A DNA stretch of 47,228 bases from Betaproteobacteria bacterium (GTDB taxonomy: Bacteria; Pseudomonadota; Gammaproteobacteria; Burkholderiales; Rhodocyclaceae). The position numbers were made by a program, and so were the translations under genes. Positions 1 through 8,439 of this stretch are shown one piece after another (position 1 is the first letter of the stretch; each line of letters starts with the position of its first letter). The DNA lies in assembly GCA_012026675.1 (NCBI GenBank), contig VEPA01000067.1, positions 1 through 47,228 on the forward strand. Reading direction: 5' to 3'. The notes below the pieces were generated by a model that did not search any database, was not told the origin of the DNA, and saw only the letters and a program-made list of their open reading frames with translations.

Positions 1-99
1 GGCGATGTTGAATACGCCATGGTTCTCGTACGAACACGCCATCTCGCACTGCAGACAGCCTGTGCATTTGTTGGGGTCGATGTGCAATGATTTCTGCAT
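1..99 (-). CDS. 4Fe-4S ferredoxin-type protein, N-terminus only (probable Fe-S subunit of aldehyde oxidoreductase)
   Basis: Only the first 33 codons lie in the window; the gene runs off the left edge. The translation starts MQKSLHID and has a CxxCxxCxxxC-type cluster motif (KCTGCLQCEMACSYE), the N-terminal binding site of a 4Fe-4S dicluster protein. Short ferredoxins with this opening usually act as the electron-transfer subunit of tungsten-dependent aldehyde:ferredoxin oxidoreductases in Rhodocyclales, but the remainder is needed to confirm that. The ATG has a GAGGAG ribosome-binding site 8 bases upstream. A sigma-54-type promoter lies about 80 bases upstream, and an AcoR-like sigma-54 activator is encoded at 2275-4329. 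An aldehyde-oxidising role would fit the alcohol dehydrogenase genes downstream. Confidence 0.75.
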   Translation of the reverse strand, partial: MQKSLHIDPNKCTGCLQCEMACSYENHGVFNIA

Positions 100-180
100 T
101 TCCAATGCTCCTCTATCACTCAAATAATTCTTCGGTTAAATCGCGTCCTCCTAGACGCTTGCAACACGGCTTCGCCAACC

Positions 181-195
181 GCAAATCGCATGCCA
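181..195 (-). promoter_or_regulatory. sigma-54 (-24/-12) promoter of the Fe-S protein gene
   Basis: Read on the minus strand the sequence is TGGCATGCGATTTGC. It matches the consensus TGGCACG-N4-TTGC at ten of eleven specified bases and has the obligatory GG-N10-GC spacing. Transcription would start near base 170, leaving a leader of about 70 bases before the ATG at 99. Upstream, AATGTCGCATTT (212-223) and its inverted counterpart ending in GCGACAA (276-282) could be half-sites for an enhancer-binding protein; this part is weak. The probable activator is the AcoR-like protein at 2275-4329. Confidence 0.6.
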
Positions 196-319
196 TGCAT
201 ATAGCGGGCTCAATGTCGCATTTCGGCAATTGGCTTAATAATCATCGCAACAAATAGGGACAGATGCTCCAAAGCGCGACAACTCAAAAACTCGGCCCGA
301 ACAGCCAATAATTAACGCG

Positions 320-1192
320 TCATGGCTGACGATGCTGCACGCCATAGCGCAGCATGATGTTCTTCAAGGTGCCGTCTGCCATCAGTTCATTGATCGCCGC
401 CTGCAGCGCCTGTGCCAGATCGTCGCTTTTTGACTTGACCGCAAGCCCGAGGGCCCACTGGCGCTTCTGCAGGACAGGATGCGGTGGCAAATCGATGGCA
501 AAGCGCACATCGCCCTTGAGACCACCTTCCAATTCCCCCTGCTGCGCCATCACCGCCGCAACCTCACCTGCCTTCAAGGCGGCTACAGCCTCAGCGGCCG
601 TCTTAAAGATCTTCATGGTGTTGCGATAACGTCCGCTGTCGGCGGAAAGCATCACGGTTGCTGCCAGGGTATCGCCCTCGACACCCAAATTCAGCTTTTC
701 GAAGGCATCGAAATTATCCAGCGCCGGCAGTTTGTCGAGTTGCCGCGCGACGGCATAGCGCTCCCTGTGATACGGCGCAAAAAACTTGACCTGCTCCACC
801 TTGCTCATGTACTCACGATCAACCGGGGCATGCATCATCACGTCGGCCGGGCCATAGCCCATGTAGTGTCCCTTCCAGACCATGTTGCGCAGGTCGTCCT
901 CCATGTTCTCGTCCGCATCGAACCACAAGGGCGACATCTTGACCCCCAGCTTTGCGGCCAAAGCCTCGGCGAGGTCGACGTCGATGCCCTTGCCGTCGTT
1001 CGAAAATGGCGCAAAGTTTCTGTATAGCGCGACCTTTAGAACGCCGCTTTGACGAATCTTTGTCAAGGCAGGCACGTCCTGTGCAGCGGCATACGACGCG
1101 CCCAGAAAAGCAAGGGACAGAACACCAAGAACTGCAATGCCATGGACGCCAGTCCGGAATCTGCGCAACGCGGAAACAGCCCATCGCATCAT
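320..1192 (-). CDS. Periplasmic solute-binding protein, family 3, possibly quinoprotein-associated (MxaJ-like)
   Basis: The 290-residue protein has an N-terminal signal peptide (hydrophobic core about residues 18-37, ending ASYAAAQ) and then a bacterial extracellular solute-binding family 3 fold: KIRQSGVLKVALYRNFAPFS near residue 45 and GIDVDLAEALAAKLG near 70. No permease or ATPase gene is adjacent. That argues against an ordinary ABC importer and for the MxaJ-like group, which accompanies PQQ dehydrogenases and their cytochromes. It lies 76 bases downstream of the PedF-like cytochrome gene on the same strand, so the two probably form an operon. The first ATG is preceded by GGAGAG at good spacing. 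The exact ligand or role is unknown. Confidence 0.7.
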   Translation of the reverse strand: MMRWAVSALRRFRTGVHGIAVLGVLSLAFLGASYAAAQDVPALTKIRQSGVLKVALYRNFAPFSNDGKGIDVDLAEALAAKLGVKMSPLWFDADENMEDDLRNMVWKGHYMGYGPADVMMHAPVDREYMSKVEQVKFFAPYHRERYAVARQLDKLPALDNFDAFEKLNLGVEGDTLAATVMLSADSGRYRNTMKIFKTAAEAVAALKAGEVAAVMAQQGELEGGLKGDVRFAIDLPPHPVLQKRQWALGLAVKSKSDDLAQALQAAINELMADGTLKNIMLRYGVQHRQP

Positions 1193-1268
1193 GGTGACAC
1201 TCTCCTCGAATTATTAATTTGCGGGTCGGGGTTATCCCGACCCGCAGGACACGTGGCCGTGCGGCGCT

Positions 1269-1964
1269 TCAATTAGCGCCGGCCAGGATCCATTTGATTA
1301 GCGCCTTGAGATCTGCCTCGGGCACGGCATCCATCGGCGGCATCGGCACCTTGCCCCAGTTCCCCGAACCGCCCTTCTTCACCTTCGCCAGCAGTGTGGC
1401 CTCGGCTTTCTTGTCCTTGGCATATTTCTTGGCGACCTCGCGATAGGACGGGCCGACGCCACGGGCGTCAACCGCATGACATGAAAGACAGGTGGACTTC
1501 TTCGCCAACGCCGCCATTGGACTCACCGGCGCTGCCGCTGGCTCTTCATGCCGGGTATCGATATAGGAGCGAATCGCCCAGATCGCCTCCTGCGACATGA
1601 TGCCTTCGAAGGGCGGCATATACACCGCGCCATTGCGAACCTTGCCGCGCAGCACGGACTCGATGAAGTACTTGTCGGTTTCCTTGTCGATATCCAGTTT
1701 GCGCAAATCCGGAGCGATACCGCCGCTGATCACCTCCAGGCCATGACAACGAGCGCAATTCTGATTGTAGGCCGAGGTGCCGACGCGGATGGCTTCCTTG
1801 TCGCCACGGTAGGGATTTTCCTCAAGCCTCTGATCGCCCAAGGGCTTCAAGGTGCTGACATCGACGGCCTGTGGCGTTACGTCGCCATGAGCATGAACAA
1901 TCGGCGACGCAACTGCAGCAGCCAACAGGATGGCTGCGGTCAAGAAACGAATTACGACTTGCAT
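1269..1964 (-). CDS. Dihaem cytochrome c: PedF-type cytochrome c550 fused to a second cytochrome c domain
   Basis: The 231-residue secreted protein has a signal peptide ending near AHAHG. The segment HGDVTPQAVDV...NPYRG...AYNQNCARCHGL...SGGIAPDLR is typical of cytochrome c-550 PedF, the electron acceptor of PQQ ethanol dehydrogenases; its haem site CARCH is near residue 76. A second class I haem site, CLSCH, lies near residue 159, followed by GVGPSYREVAKKYA and a C-terminal MPPM methionine-ligand region. Usual PedF proteins have a single haem, so this is a natural fusion. I chose the ATG at 1964 over the open frame reaching 2024 because it has GGAGGA eight bases upstream and leads directly into the signal peptide. 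It would take electrons from the periplasmic quinoproteins encoded downstream. Confidence 0.85.
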   Translation of the reverse strand: MQVVIRFLTAAILLAAAVASPIVHAHGDVTPQAVDVSTLKPLGDQRLEENPYRGDKEAIRVGTSAYNQNCARCHGLEVISGGIAPDLRKLDIDKETDKYFIESVLRGKVRNGAVYMPPFEGIMSQEAIWAIRSYIDTRHEEPAAAPVSPMAALAKKSTCLSCHAVDARGVGPSYREVAKKYAKDKKAEATLLAKVKKGGSGNWGKVPMPPMDAVPEADLKALIKWILAGAN

Positions 1965-2274
1965 CAAAAGATTCCTCCGGGAGGTAATTGACATGACTTG
2001 CGCAAGCACCGCGCAGGCAACCATAGGCCGTTCAGGATAGCACTTTGCGTGCCAAAGTCTCGATGCTTCGGAAACTCATCTGCAGGACCAACAAGGGTAT
2101 AGGCACGAAATATGCGTTAACTCATTCCCACCCAAAAAAATGGACTGTCTCAACTTGAAACATCGGATGTATCATTACCGGGCAATTATGGCCTATGGTG
2201 CGTTTCAGGAGAACGATACCAATAACTCTGCGCACAACTCCAATACAGCGGGCCAGGAGCGAGGAGATGAGGTA

Positions 2275-4329
2275 ATGAAGCTGACCGCTAGTGCTGACGG
2301 GCCAAACGTCGCGGGATCGGCCAAGGCACATGACATGTTGAACGACTCCGGGACTGTTCCGAGCGGGCTGTTGCCATCGGCAATTGAAATGTCCTGGGAA
2401 CGCTGCCTCGGCTACGGATTGGACAACGAGCAACGCAGCGAGTTCGATCCTTTGGGGCGGGTACTGCTGATCGAGGAGATGGAAAAAAGCCGCCATCTGC
2501 TGACGCATGCTCAGCCGGTGATGGACGTTCTCTTCGAGCAGATCGTCGATACCCAGAACGTGGTCGTGCTTGCCAACAACGCCGGGTACATCCTACATAG
2601 CTGCGGCGATCCAGATTTTCTGACGCGAGCCGAAAAGGTTGCCCTGGCACCCGGCGTCGAATGGTCCGAAGCCAACCGCGGCACCAATGCGATTGGTACG
2701 GCAATTGCGATGAAGGCTCCGGTCGTCGTCGATGGCAGTCAGCACTTCCTCACCGCGAACCGCTTTTTGACCTGTTCCGCTTCGCCGATCTACGATCCGT
2801 ATGGACAACTCTCCGGCATCCTCGATGTCTCGGGCGATCACCTCAGCTCCAATCGACATACCATGGCCCTGGTGCGGATGTCGGTGCAGATGATCGAGAA
2901 CCGGATGTTCGCGTCTACCTTCACCGAAATGCTCACCCTGCGCTTCCATGCCAGGCCCGAGTTCGTTGGAACACTCTGCGAAGGCATGGCCGCCTTCGCA
3001 GAAGACGGCACCCTGCTCTCGGCAAACCGTAATGCCTGCTTCCAGTTCGGTCAGAACCTGGAACAGTTGCGCGGCGCAAATTTCAGCACCCTGTTCGGGC
3101 AGCCCATCAGCCGTCTGCTCGACCATTTGCTGGTCCGCCCGCAGGATGCGATGACCCTTACTCTGAGTAGCGGCGTTCGAGTCCAGGCGCGGGCCGATTT
3201 TCGTCCCGTGCACCTGCGCCGGCATTCGCGCCTGGCCATCCAGAATGAGCCCGCCACATCTCGTGCGAGCGCGGGAAGCGAGGTCTCCGGGCAATCCGTT
3301 TCAGCTCCCGCCCGCCAGGGCTGCCCGATGGAATGGCTGCAGACTGGCGACCCACAGATCGATGCCGTGATCGGCAAGGTCAAAAAGGTCATCGGTCGCG
3401 ACATTCCGATTCTGATCCAGGGCGAAACCGGTACCGGCAAGGAGTTGCTGGCGAACGCGATCCATTGTGCCAGCCCGCGCGCGACAAAGCCCTTCATCGC
3501 GGTCAATTGCGCCGCTATCCCCGAAGGGCTGATCGAATCGGAACTGTTCGGCTACGAGGACGGTGCATTTACCGGCGCGCGGCGCAAGGGAAGTCTCGGC
3601 CGCATTCTCCAGGCCGATGGCGGCACGCTCTTTCTCGATGAAATCGGCGACATGCCCCTCTCCCTGCAGGCCCGTTTGCTGCGCGTACTGCAAGAGCGCG
3701 TGGTCGTGCCGCTGGGTGGCGCGAAGTCCTATCCGGTCAACATCGCGGTAATCTGCGCCACCCACCGCCGCATTCGCGAGAGCGTCAGCAGCGGCCAGTT
3801 CCGCGAGGACCTCTATTTTCGGCTCAACGGGCTGACCGTGATGTTGCCGCCGCTGCGTGCGCGCACCGACATCGATGCCCTTGTCGGTTCGCTGCTCAGG
3901 GAACTCGGCGGTGCAAATCCTCCATCCCTGGATCCCGAAGTACTCGAGTTGTTCCGTCGCCATCCTTGGCCGGGCAACGTGCGCCAGTTGTCGAATCTGT
4001 TGCGTACCGCAGTGATCATGGCGGAAGGCGAGCCCACCATCCGCCGCGATCACCTGCCCGACGACTTCATCGAAGATGTGGGGCCGCAGCTGGTTTCGAT
4101 GACCCCGCCGGAACCCGTTCCGGCTCCGCTAACGGTTCCGGTAGCCGTCTCACCGGCGCCGACGTCCTTGGCATCTGCCGAACCAGCCGAAGCAGGCACG
4201 GGCCGCCTGCAGGATCTCGCCCTGCAGGCGATCCGCGATGCGCTCACGCGCAACGGCGGCAACATTTCCGGCGCGGCACGCGAACTCGGTGTCAGTCGCA
4301 GCACGCTCTACCGCAAGCTGCAAGGCTGA
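2275..4329 (+). CDS. AcoR-like sigma-54-dependent transcriptional activator
   Basis: The 684-residue enhancer-binding protein has a GAF-type sensory region (about residues 70-215), a linker with a second sensor-like region, an AAA+ domain and a C-terminal Fis-type helix-turn-helix. The AAA+ domain shows Walker A GETGTGKE near residue 383, the sigma-54 contact loop GAFTGA near 430 and a Walker B-type LFLDEIGDM. The last residues read ALTRNGGNISGAARELGVSRSTLYRKL. The frame is open from 2140, but the ATG at 2275 is preceded by GAGGAG at eight bases and is preferred. The architecture is that of AcoR, which responds to small alcohol or ketone metabolites. It probably activates the sigma-54 promoter at 181-195; its inducer is unknown. 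Confidence 0.88.
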   Translation: MKLTASADGPNVAGSAKAHDMLNDSGTVPSGLLPSAIEMSWERCLGYGLDNEQRSEFDPLGRVLLIEEMEKSRHLLTHAQPVMDVLFEQIVDTQNVVVLANNAGYILHSCGDPDFLTRAEKVALAPGVEWSEANRGTNAIGTAIAMKAPVVVDGSQHFLTANRFLTCSASPIYDPYGQLSGILDVSGDHLSSNRHTMALVRMSVQMIENRMFASTFTEMLTLRFHARPEFVGTLCEGMAAFAEDGTLLSANRNACFQFGQNLEQLRGANFSTLFGQPISRLLDHLLVRPQDAMTLTLSSGVRVQARADFRPVHLRRHSRLAIQNEPATSRASAGSEVSGQSVSAPARQGCPMEWLQTGDPQIDAVIGKVKKVIGRDIPILIQGETGTGKELLANAIHCASPRATKPFIAVNCAAIPEGLIESELFGYEDGAFTGARRKGSLGRILQADGGTLFLDEIGDMPLSLQARLLRVLQERVVVPLGGAKSYPVNIAVICATHRRIRESVSSGQFREDLYFRLNGLTVMLPPLRARTDIDALVGSLLRELGGANPPSLDPEVLELFRRHPWPGNVRQLSNLLRTAVIMAEGEPTIRRDHLPDDFIEDVGPQLVSMTPPEPVPAPLTVPVAVSPAPTSLASAEPAEAGTGRLQDLALQAIRDALTRNGGNISGAARELGVSRSTLYRKLQG

Positions 4330-4349
4330 GCACCCTGCAGGTAAAACCG

Positions 4350-4757
4350 ATGCGCGGCGTATTGGCACGACTGGCGCACGAGGCCAGACGGCTCAAAACC
4401 GAAATTCTGGCGCTCTATTTCGCCGCACGTCACCCCGGAACTCCATGGACAGCGCGGTTGCTGGTCGCTTTCATTGTCGGTTACGCCCTGAGCCCTATCG
4501 ATCTCATTCCGGACTTCATCCCGGTGCTTGGCTATCTGGATGAACTGATTCTCCTGCCCCTTCTGCTCAGTCTCGCCCTGCGCCTGATTCCACCGCCGGT
4601 ACTCGCCGAGTGTCGTCAACGTGCAAAGGTATCGGCCGAACGGTCATGCCCCTCCAGCAGAATCGCGACCTTCGTGATATTCATGATCTGGCTGCTCGCA
4701 TTCACCGCGGCCGCCTCTTGGGCCTACGATTTCGTGGCAACCGGCCCCGCCATCTGA
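4350..4757 (+). CDS. YkvA-like (DUF1232) small membrane protein
   Basis: The 135-residue protein carries the DUF1232 core GYALSPIDLIPDFIPVLGYLDE near residues 47-70 and a further hydrophobic segment near the C-terminus (FVIFMIWLLAFTAAASWAY). The family is widespread and its function is not established. The gene begins 20 bases after the activator and ends 30 bases before the histidine kinase, so it is probably co-transcribed with them. A much longer frame is open through the end of the activator, but only the part from the ATG at 4350 resembles a protein family. Confidence 0.75.
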   Translation: MRGVLARLAHEARRLKTEILALYFAARHPGTPWTARLLVAFIVGYALSPIDLIPDFIPVLGYLDELILLPLLLSLALRLIPPPVLAECRQRAKVSAERSCPSSRIATFVIFMIWLLAFTAAASWAYDFVATGPAI

Positions 4758-4787
4758 CGCCTGCATGATGCGCGAGTACTACCGAAA

Positions 4788-5741
4788 TTGATTTTATTTC
4801 CCGCAAACAATAAACCAGCGGCCGACCTGGTTCTGATCGTCCTGCTGTCGATTGCGACATTCATGATTGGCGTCTATACGGAGTTCAGCGAGAGCCTGGT
4901 GGCCACCGCGCAGCAATTTGAGCGCCTTCAACTGGACGAATTGCCGCTGGCGCTGCTGGCACTCAGCCTGGGACTGGCCTGGTTCGCCTGGCGCCGCTGG
5001 CGGGAAATGCTGAGCGAACTCGAGCAGCGGCGAATTTTCGAATCTGCGCTCGAGACCAAGCAGCTTGAACTGCGTGATCTTTCGCGCCGGGTGACCGAAG
5101 CACAAGAGGCCGAACGACGCCTCCTGGCACATGAGCTTCACGATTAACTTGGGCAAACGCTGAATGCGATCAAGATCGAAGCCGTGGGCATCCGCAATGC
5201 CAGCGCCGGCGCCCAGCCGACGCTTCATAGCGCAGCGATGAACGTGATCCAGCTCACGGATCGCGTCTACGGCGTGGTCCGAGGCATGACGAGTCGCCTG
5301 CGTCCCGTTGCCCTCGACGAACTGGGCCTCGTCGGAGCGCTTGAACACGATTTGATGGGCTGGCGCCAGCGACTGCCGGCGACGCGCTTCACGCTCGCCA
5401 TTGGCGAACTTCCGCCAGATATCGGCGAATCGGTAGCCATCGCCATGTATCGCGTGGCCCAGGAAGGACTGACCAATATCGTGCGCCATGCCGAGGCTCG
5501 ACACGTAAAGGTGGAACTGGACTTCGCTCCGGCATCTGCGGTTTTGCACCTCAGCCTGCAAGACGATGGCCGCGGTGTCGAACTCAAGGCAATCCAGCAC
5601 GGCCTCGGCCTGCTCGGAATGCGCGAACGCATCGAGGCGCTCGGCGGTATGTTTTGCATCGAGACCCAACCTGCCCAGGGCTTCCGCCTGGATGCCAGCG
5701 TGCCGCTTGATCGACCTGAACGCTGCGGAGAACGCGTGTGA
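4788..5741 (+). pseudogene. NarL-type sensor histidine kinase interrupted by an in-frame TAA
   Basis: Read through the stop, the frame encodes about 317 residues. There are two membrane segments (about residues 12-29 and 53-67), a coiled coil, a HisKA_3 dimerisation region with VTEAQEAERRLLAHELHD, and a HATPase domain with VAQEGLTNIVRHA, DDGRG and GLGLLGMRER. A TAA at 5145-5147 falls immediately after HELHD, where relatives have Glu (HELHDELGQ; compare the intact paralogue at 18475-19692). The downstream part, starting LGQTLNAIKIEA, is in the same frame and well conserved, so a single GAA-to-TAA change explains the break. The first codon is probably the TTG at 4788, with a weak ribosome-binding site. 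The end overlaps the response regulator start by four bases. A recent nonsense mutation or a sequencing error are the main explanations. Confidence 0.85.
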
Positions 5742-6457
5742 CGGCGCCGATCCGCGTTCTGCTGGTCGATGATCATGCCGTAGTGCGCGAAGGCTACCGG
5801 CGTTTGCTGGAAGCGACGCCGGAAATCCGGGTGGTCGCTGAAGCGAACAACGGCGAGGATGCCTGCGTCCGATTCATGGAATGCAGCCCCGACGTCGTGG
5901 TGATGGACATCACCCTGCCCGGAACCAGCGGCTTTGAGGCATTGCGCCGCATACTCGGCCGCCAGCCTGCCGCACGCGTCCTGATGTTCAGCATGCACGA
6001 AGATCCCCTGTTCGTGCTCCGCGCACTCGATGGCGGGGCTCGAGGCTATCTGACCAAGGCCAGCGCACCCGACATGATGGTCGAGGCCGTGCGATCGATC
6101 GCTGGCGGCAGCCGCTTTGTTCCACTCGAACTTGTGCGCAAGCTTCAGGATCGCGCCTTGAGCGAAGAACAGCTGAAACTTGACGCACTTTCCGAACGCG
6201 AGTTTGAAGTCCTGCGGCTTCTGGCTGCCGGCCAGGGGCTGGCCGAAATTGCGGCAATGCTCTGCGTCAGCAGCAAGACGGTCGCCAATTATCAGACGAA
6301 CATCCGCCAAAAACTGGGTTGCGACAACGCGATGCAGTTACTACGAATTGCGCTCACTTGCGGCCTTGCAGACAGCTACCCGGCAGCGGCCGGCACAAGC
6401 ATCGAAATTCCGGGCAGAGATGCAACCCGGGAAAATCTTCCCAGGAATCGCGGGTGA
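5738..6457 (+). CDS. NarL/FixJ-family response regulator 1
   Basis: The 239-residue regulator has an N-terminal receiver domain (acidic pair LLVDDHAVV, phospho-acceptor Asp in DVVVMDITLPG, conserved Lys in GYLTKASA) and a C-terminal LuxR-type helix-turn-helix (LSEREFEVLRLLAAGQGLAEIA...SSKTVANYQTNIRQKLG). It begins with GTG overlapping the kinase stop codon (GTGA), preceded by GGAG, showing translational coupling with the broken kinase. If the kinase is truly inactive, the regulator could be phosphorylated by the second kinase (18475-19692) or by small phosphodonors. The repeated motif at 6523-6537 lies 66 bases after its stop codon. Confidence 0.9.
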   Translation: MTAPIRVLLVDDHAVVREGYRRLLEATPEIRVVAEANNGEDACVRFMECSPDVVVMDITLPGTSGFEALRRILGRQPAARVLMFSMHEDPLFVLRALDGGARGYLTKASAPDMMVEAVRSIAGGSRFVPLELVRKLQDRALSEEQLKLDALSEREFEVLRLLAAGQGLAEIAAMLCVSSKTVANYQTNIRQKLGCDNAMQLLRIALTCGLADSYPAAAGTSIEIPGRDATRENLPRNRG

Positions 6458-6522
6458 CGGGGAGCAAACGGCGACCTTCTGAATGGGTTGAGCGACCGTA
6501 TCCCCCAATCGAGTCCCTGCAT

Positions 6523-6537
6523 TCATGATTTTCATGA
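6523..6537 (+). promoter_or_regulatory. Candidate operator, site A of three (TCATGA-N3-TCATGA)
   Basis: Two copies of the palindrome TCATGA are separated by TTT. The same 15-mer in reverse complement occurs at 17800-17814 and 21424-21438. This site is 187 bases upstream of the yceI-like gene in the transcription direction. Exact triple occurrence, intergenic position in all cases and symmetry point to a regulator-binding site, most simply for one of the NarL-type regulators of the island. Confidence 0.6.
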
Positions 6538-6723
6538 TTTGGCTTTGCTCATGCCTCGCAGCCGAACTCCCGGCCTAGGATTCGCTCCACTGATCATGTT
6601 CTCCTGTCTTTCACCCGTTTCAACGATTATGCTTGGCAGCCAACCCGCCCTCCTGTTCCTGTATCGCGTGGCAACCGCCCCTGGACTTGGCGTCGCCAAT
6701 CCACACCTCAAAGAAAAATCAAG

Positions 6724-7296
6724 ATGAACCGATTCCTTCGCAGAACTGCAGGGGTGATTGCCGCGACACTTTGCGGCAGCGTCTGGGCCGAGAGCTATAC
6801 CATCGACCCGCGCCATACTTTTCCTTCCTTCGAAGTCAGCCACTATGGCTTTTCTCTGCAACGCGGACGCTTCAACAAGCTCAGCGGCACGCTCGAGCTC
6901 GACGCCGCGACGAAGAAAGGCTCGGTCGATGTCACGATCGACATGACGTCGATCGACATGGGTTTCGAGGCCTGGAACAAGCAAATGCGCGGCGAGAACT
7001 TCTTCCAGACCGACAAGTTTCCGCAGGCACGTTTCATTGCTCGCGACTTCGCTTTCGATCCCGACAAACCTACTCCGGTCAGCGGCGAACTGACCCTGCT
7101 CGGAGTCACCCGCAGCGTGGTGCTCAAGGTCAGTCAGTGGCGCTGCGCCAAGCATCCGATACTGCCGCGGCAACTTTGCGGCGCCGATCTGGAGGCCACG
7201 ATCAAGCGTTCCGATTTCGGCATGAACGCCAACCTGCCCGGCATCGGCGACGATGTCAGAATTTCCATTCCTGTCGAAGCACTAAAGGACTCATGA
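6724..7296 (+). CDS. YceI-family periplasmic lipocalin-like protein
   Basis: The 190-residue protein has a signal peptide (cleavage about residue 21, SVWA-ES) and the full YceI fold: ESYTIDPRHTFPSFEVSHYGFS at the N-terminus, then GTLELDAATKKGSVDVTIDMTSID, the FFQTDKFPQARF segment and the LTLLGVTRSVVLKV strand. YceI proteins bind isoprenoid or other lipophilic molecules in the periplasm; members next to electron-transfer genes may bind quinone-like compounds. Here the gene heads a two-gene unit with the beta-propeller protein, and the stop and start codons overlap. It lies downstream of candidate operator site A. Confidence 0.88.
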   Translation: MNRFLRRTAGVIAATLCGSVWAESYTIDPRHTFPSFEVSHYGFSLQRGRFNKLSGTLELDAATKKGSVDVTIDMTSIDMGFEAWNKQMRGENFFQTDKFPQARFIARDFAFDPDKPTPVSGELTLLGVTRSVVLKVSQWRCAKHPILPRQLCGADLEATIKRSDFGMNANLPGIGDDVRISIPVEALKDS

Positions 7297-8369
7297 TGAA
7301 ACTCAAGCTTTTTCCCGGTATCCGCCTGACCATTGCCACTCTAGGACTCGCACTCGCGCTGCCGGCCTGCGCCGCAGGCGGCGGCGCCTATGTCAGCAAC
7401 CAGAAGGGCAACATCACCCTTATCGACCTGACGAGTTTCGAACCTGCGGGGGAAATCGACATCGGCGGCGCCTCGCCACGCGGCATAGGCGTCACCGCCG
7501 ACGGCAAGTTGCTTGTGGTCGCTGCACGCGACAAGAGCGACCTCGCCGTGATCGACCTGCAGACTCGCAAGGTGATCAAACGCATCCCAATCGGCAAGAA
7601 CCCCGAGTTCGTCCGCGTGCGCGGGGACCTGGCCTTCGTATCCTTCGAACCCACTTCCGAGGGCGGCCCGCCGCCCAAGCCCGGTTCCAAGGAAGCACAG
7701 GAATCCAAGAAGAAACCAAGCAAAGAGAAGGAAGAGCCGGCACGCGTCGCCGTGGTCGACCTGGTCACCGGCAAGAAAATGATGGACATAGTCGCCGGCA
7801 TGCAGACCGAAGGGATCGAATTTTCGGCCGATGGCAAGAAGATCATCGTCACCAACGAGGAAGACAACAATCTCACGGTGCATGACATCGCCTCCGGAAA
7901 ACTGTTGAAAACGATCGATACCAAGCCCTATGGCAATCGCCCGCGCGGCATCAAGATGTCTCCCGATGGCAAGTTCTACGTCGCCACCATCGAATATGGC
8001 AACAAACTGGTTGCGCTGGATGGCGAATTCAATGTCATCAAACCCGTTGCTACGGGCGAAACCCCCTACGGTGTCGCCTTCAGCCGCGACGGCAGCCGCC
8101 TTTATGTTGCACTGGCCAAAGGCAAGACCCTGCAGGTGTTCGACGCCGCAAGCCTGACCAGCATCGCCGAGCATCCGATCGGGGACCGCTGCTGGCACTT
8201 CACCTTCACCCCCGACGACAAGCACATCCTGGCCGCCTGCGGCCGTTCGGACGAGGTCGTCGTGCTCGATGTCGCCAGCGGCAAGATCATCAAGCGCATC
8301 GCCGACAAACTGACGCCGTGGGGCATCGTGACCTATCCGAAATCCTTCGGCAGCCTGGATACGCCCTGA
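7293..8369 (+). CDS. YVTN-type beta-propeller protein, PQQ-dependent catabolism-associated type
   Basis: The 358-residue secreted protein (signal peptide ending LPACA-AG; the Cys could suggest a lipoprotein but the context is not a clear lipobox) has repeated beta-propeller blades of the YVTN/NHL kind, for example IDLTSFEPAGEIDIGGASPRGIGVTADGKLLVVA and GNRPRGIKMSPDGKFYVA. Propellers of this family regularly accompany PQQ-dependent dehydrogenase genes; the molecular role is not known. A lysine/glutamate-rich insert (about residues 115-148, SEGGPPPKPG... to KEKEEPARVA) lies between two blades and looks like a flexible linker. The ATG at 7293 overlaps the yceI stop (ATGA); the next ATG at 7296 has slightly better spacing to AAGGA. 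Confidence 0.85.
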   Translation: MMKLKLFPGIRLTIATLGLALALPACAAGGGAYVSNQKGNITLIDLTSFEPAGEIDIGGASPRGIGVTADGKLLVVAARDKSDLAVIDLQTRKVIKRIPIGKNPEFVRVRGDLAFVSFEPTSEGGPPPKPGSKEAQESKKKPSKEKEEPARVAVVDLVTGKKMMDIVAGMQTEGIEFSADGKKIIVTNEEDNNLTVHDIASGKLLKTIDTKPYGNRPRGIKMSPDGKFYVATIEYGNKLVALDGEFNVIKPVATGETPYGVAFSRDGSRLYVALAKGKTLQVFDAASLTSIAEHPIGDRCWHFTFTPDDKHILAACGRSDEVVVLDVASGKIIKRIADKLTPWGIVTYPKSFGSLDTP

Positions 8370-8439
8370 GCGCAGGATCCTCAAGAGCGAAGTTCGAAAG
8401 TCGGCGCCGGCGGAACGGCGGCGCGACAACCCGCACTAC

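Noticed and set aside
2140-2274. Longer N-terminus of the AcoR-like activator
   Set aside because: The ATG at 2275 has a strong ribosome-binding site; the extra 45 codons show no family resemblance.
5184-5741. Independent small ATPase gene
   Set aside because: It is in the same frame as the preceding kinase half and completes its conserved domains, so it is the second half of a broken gene.
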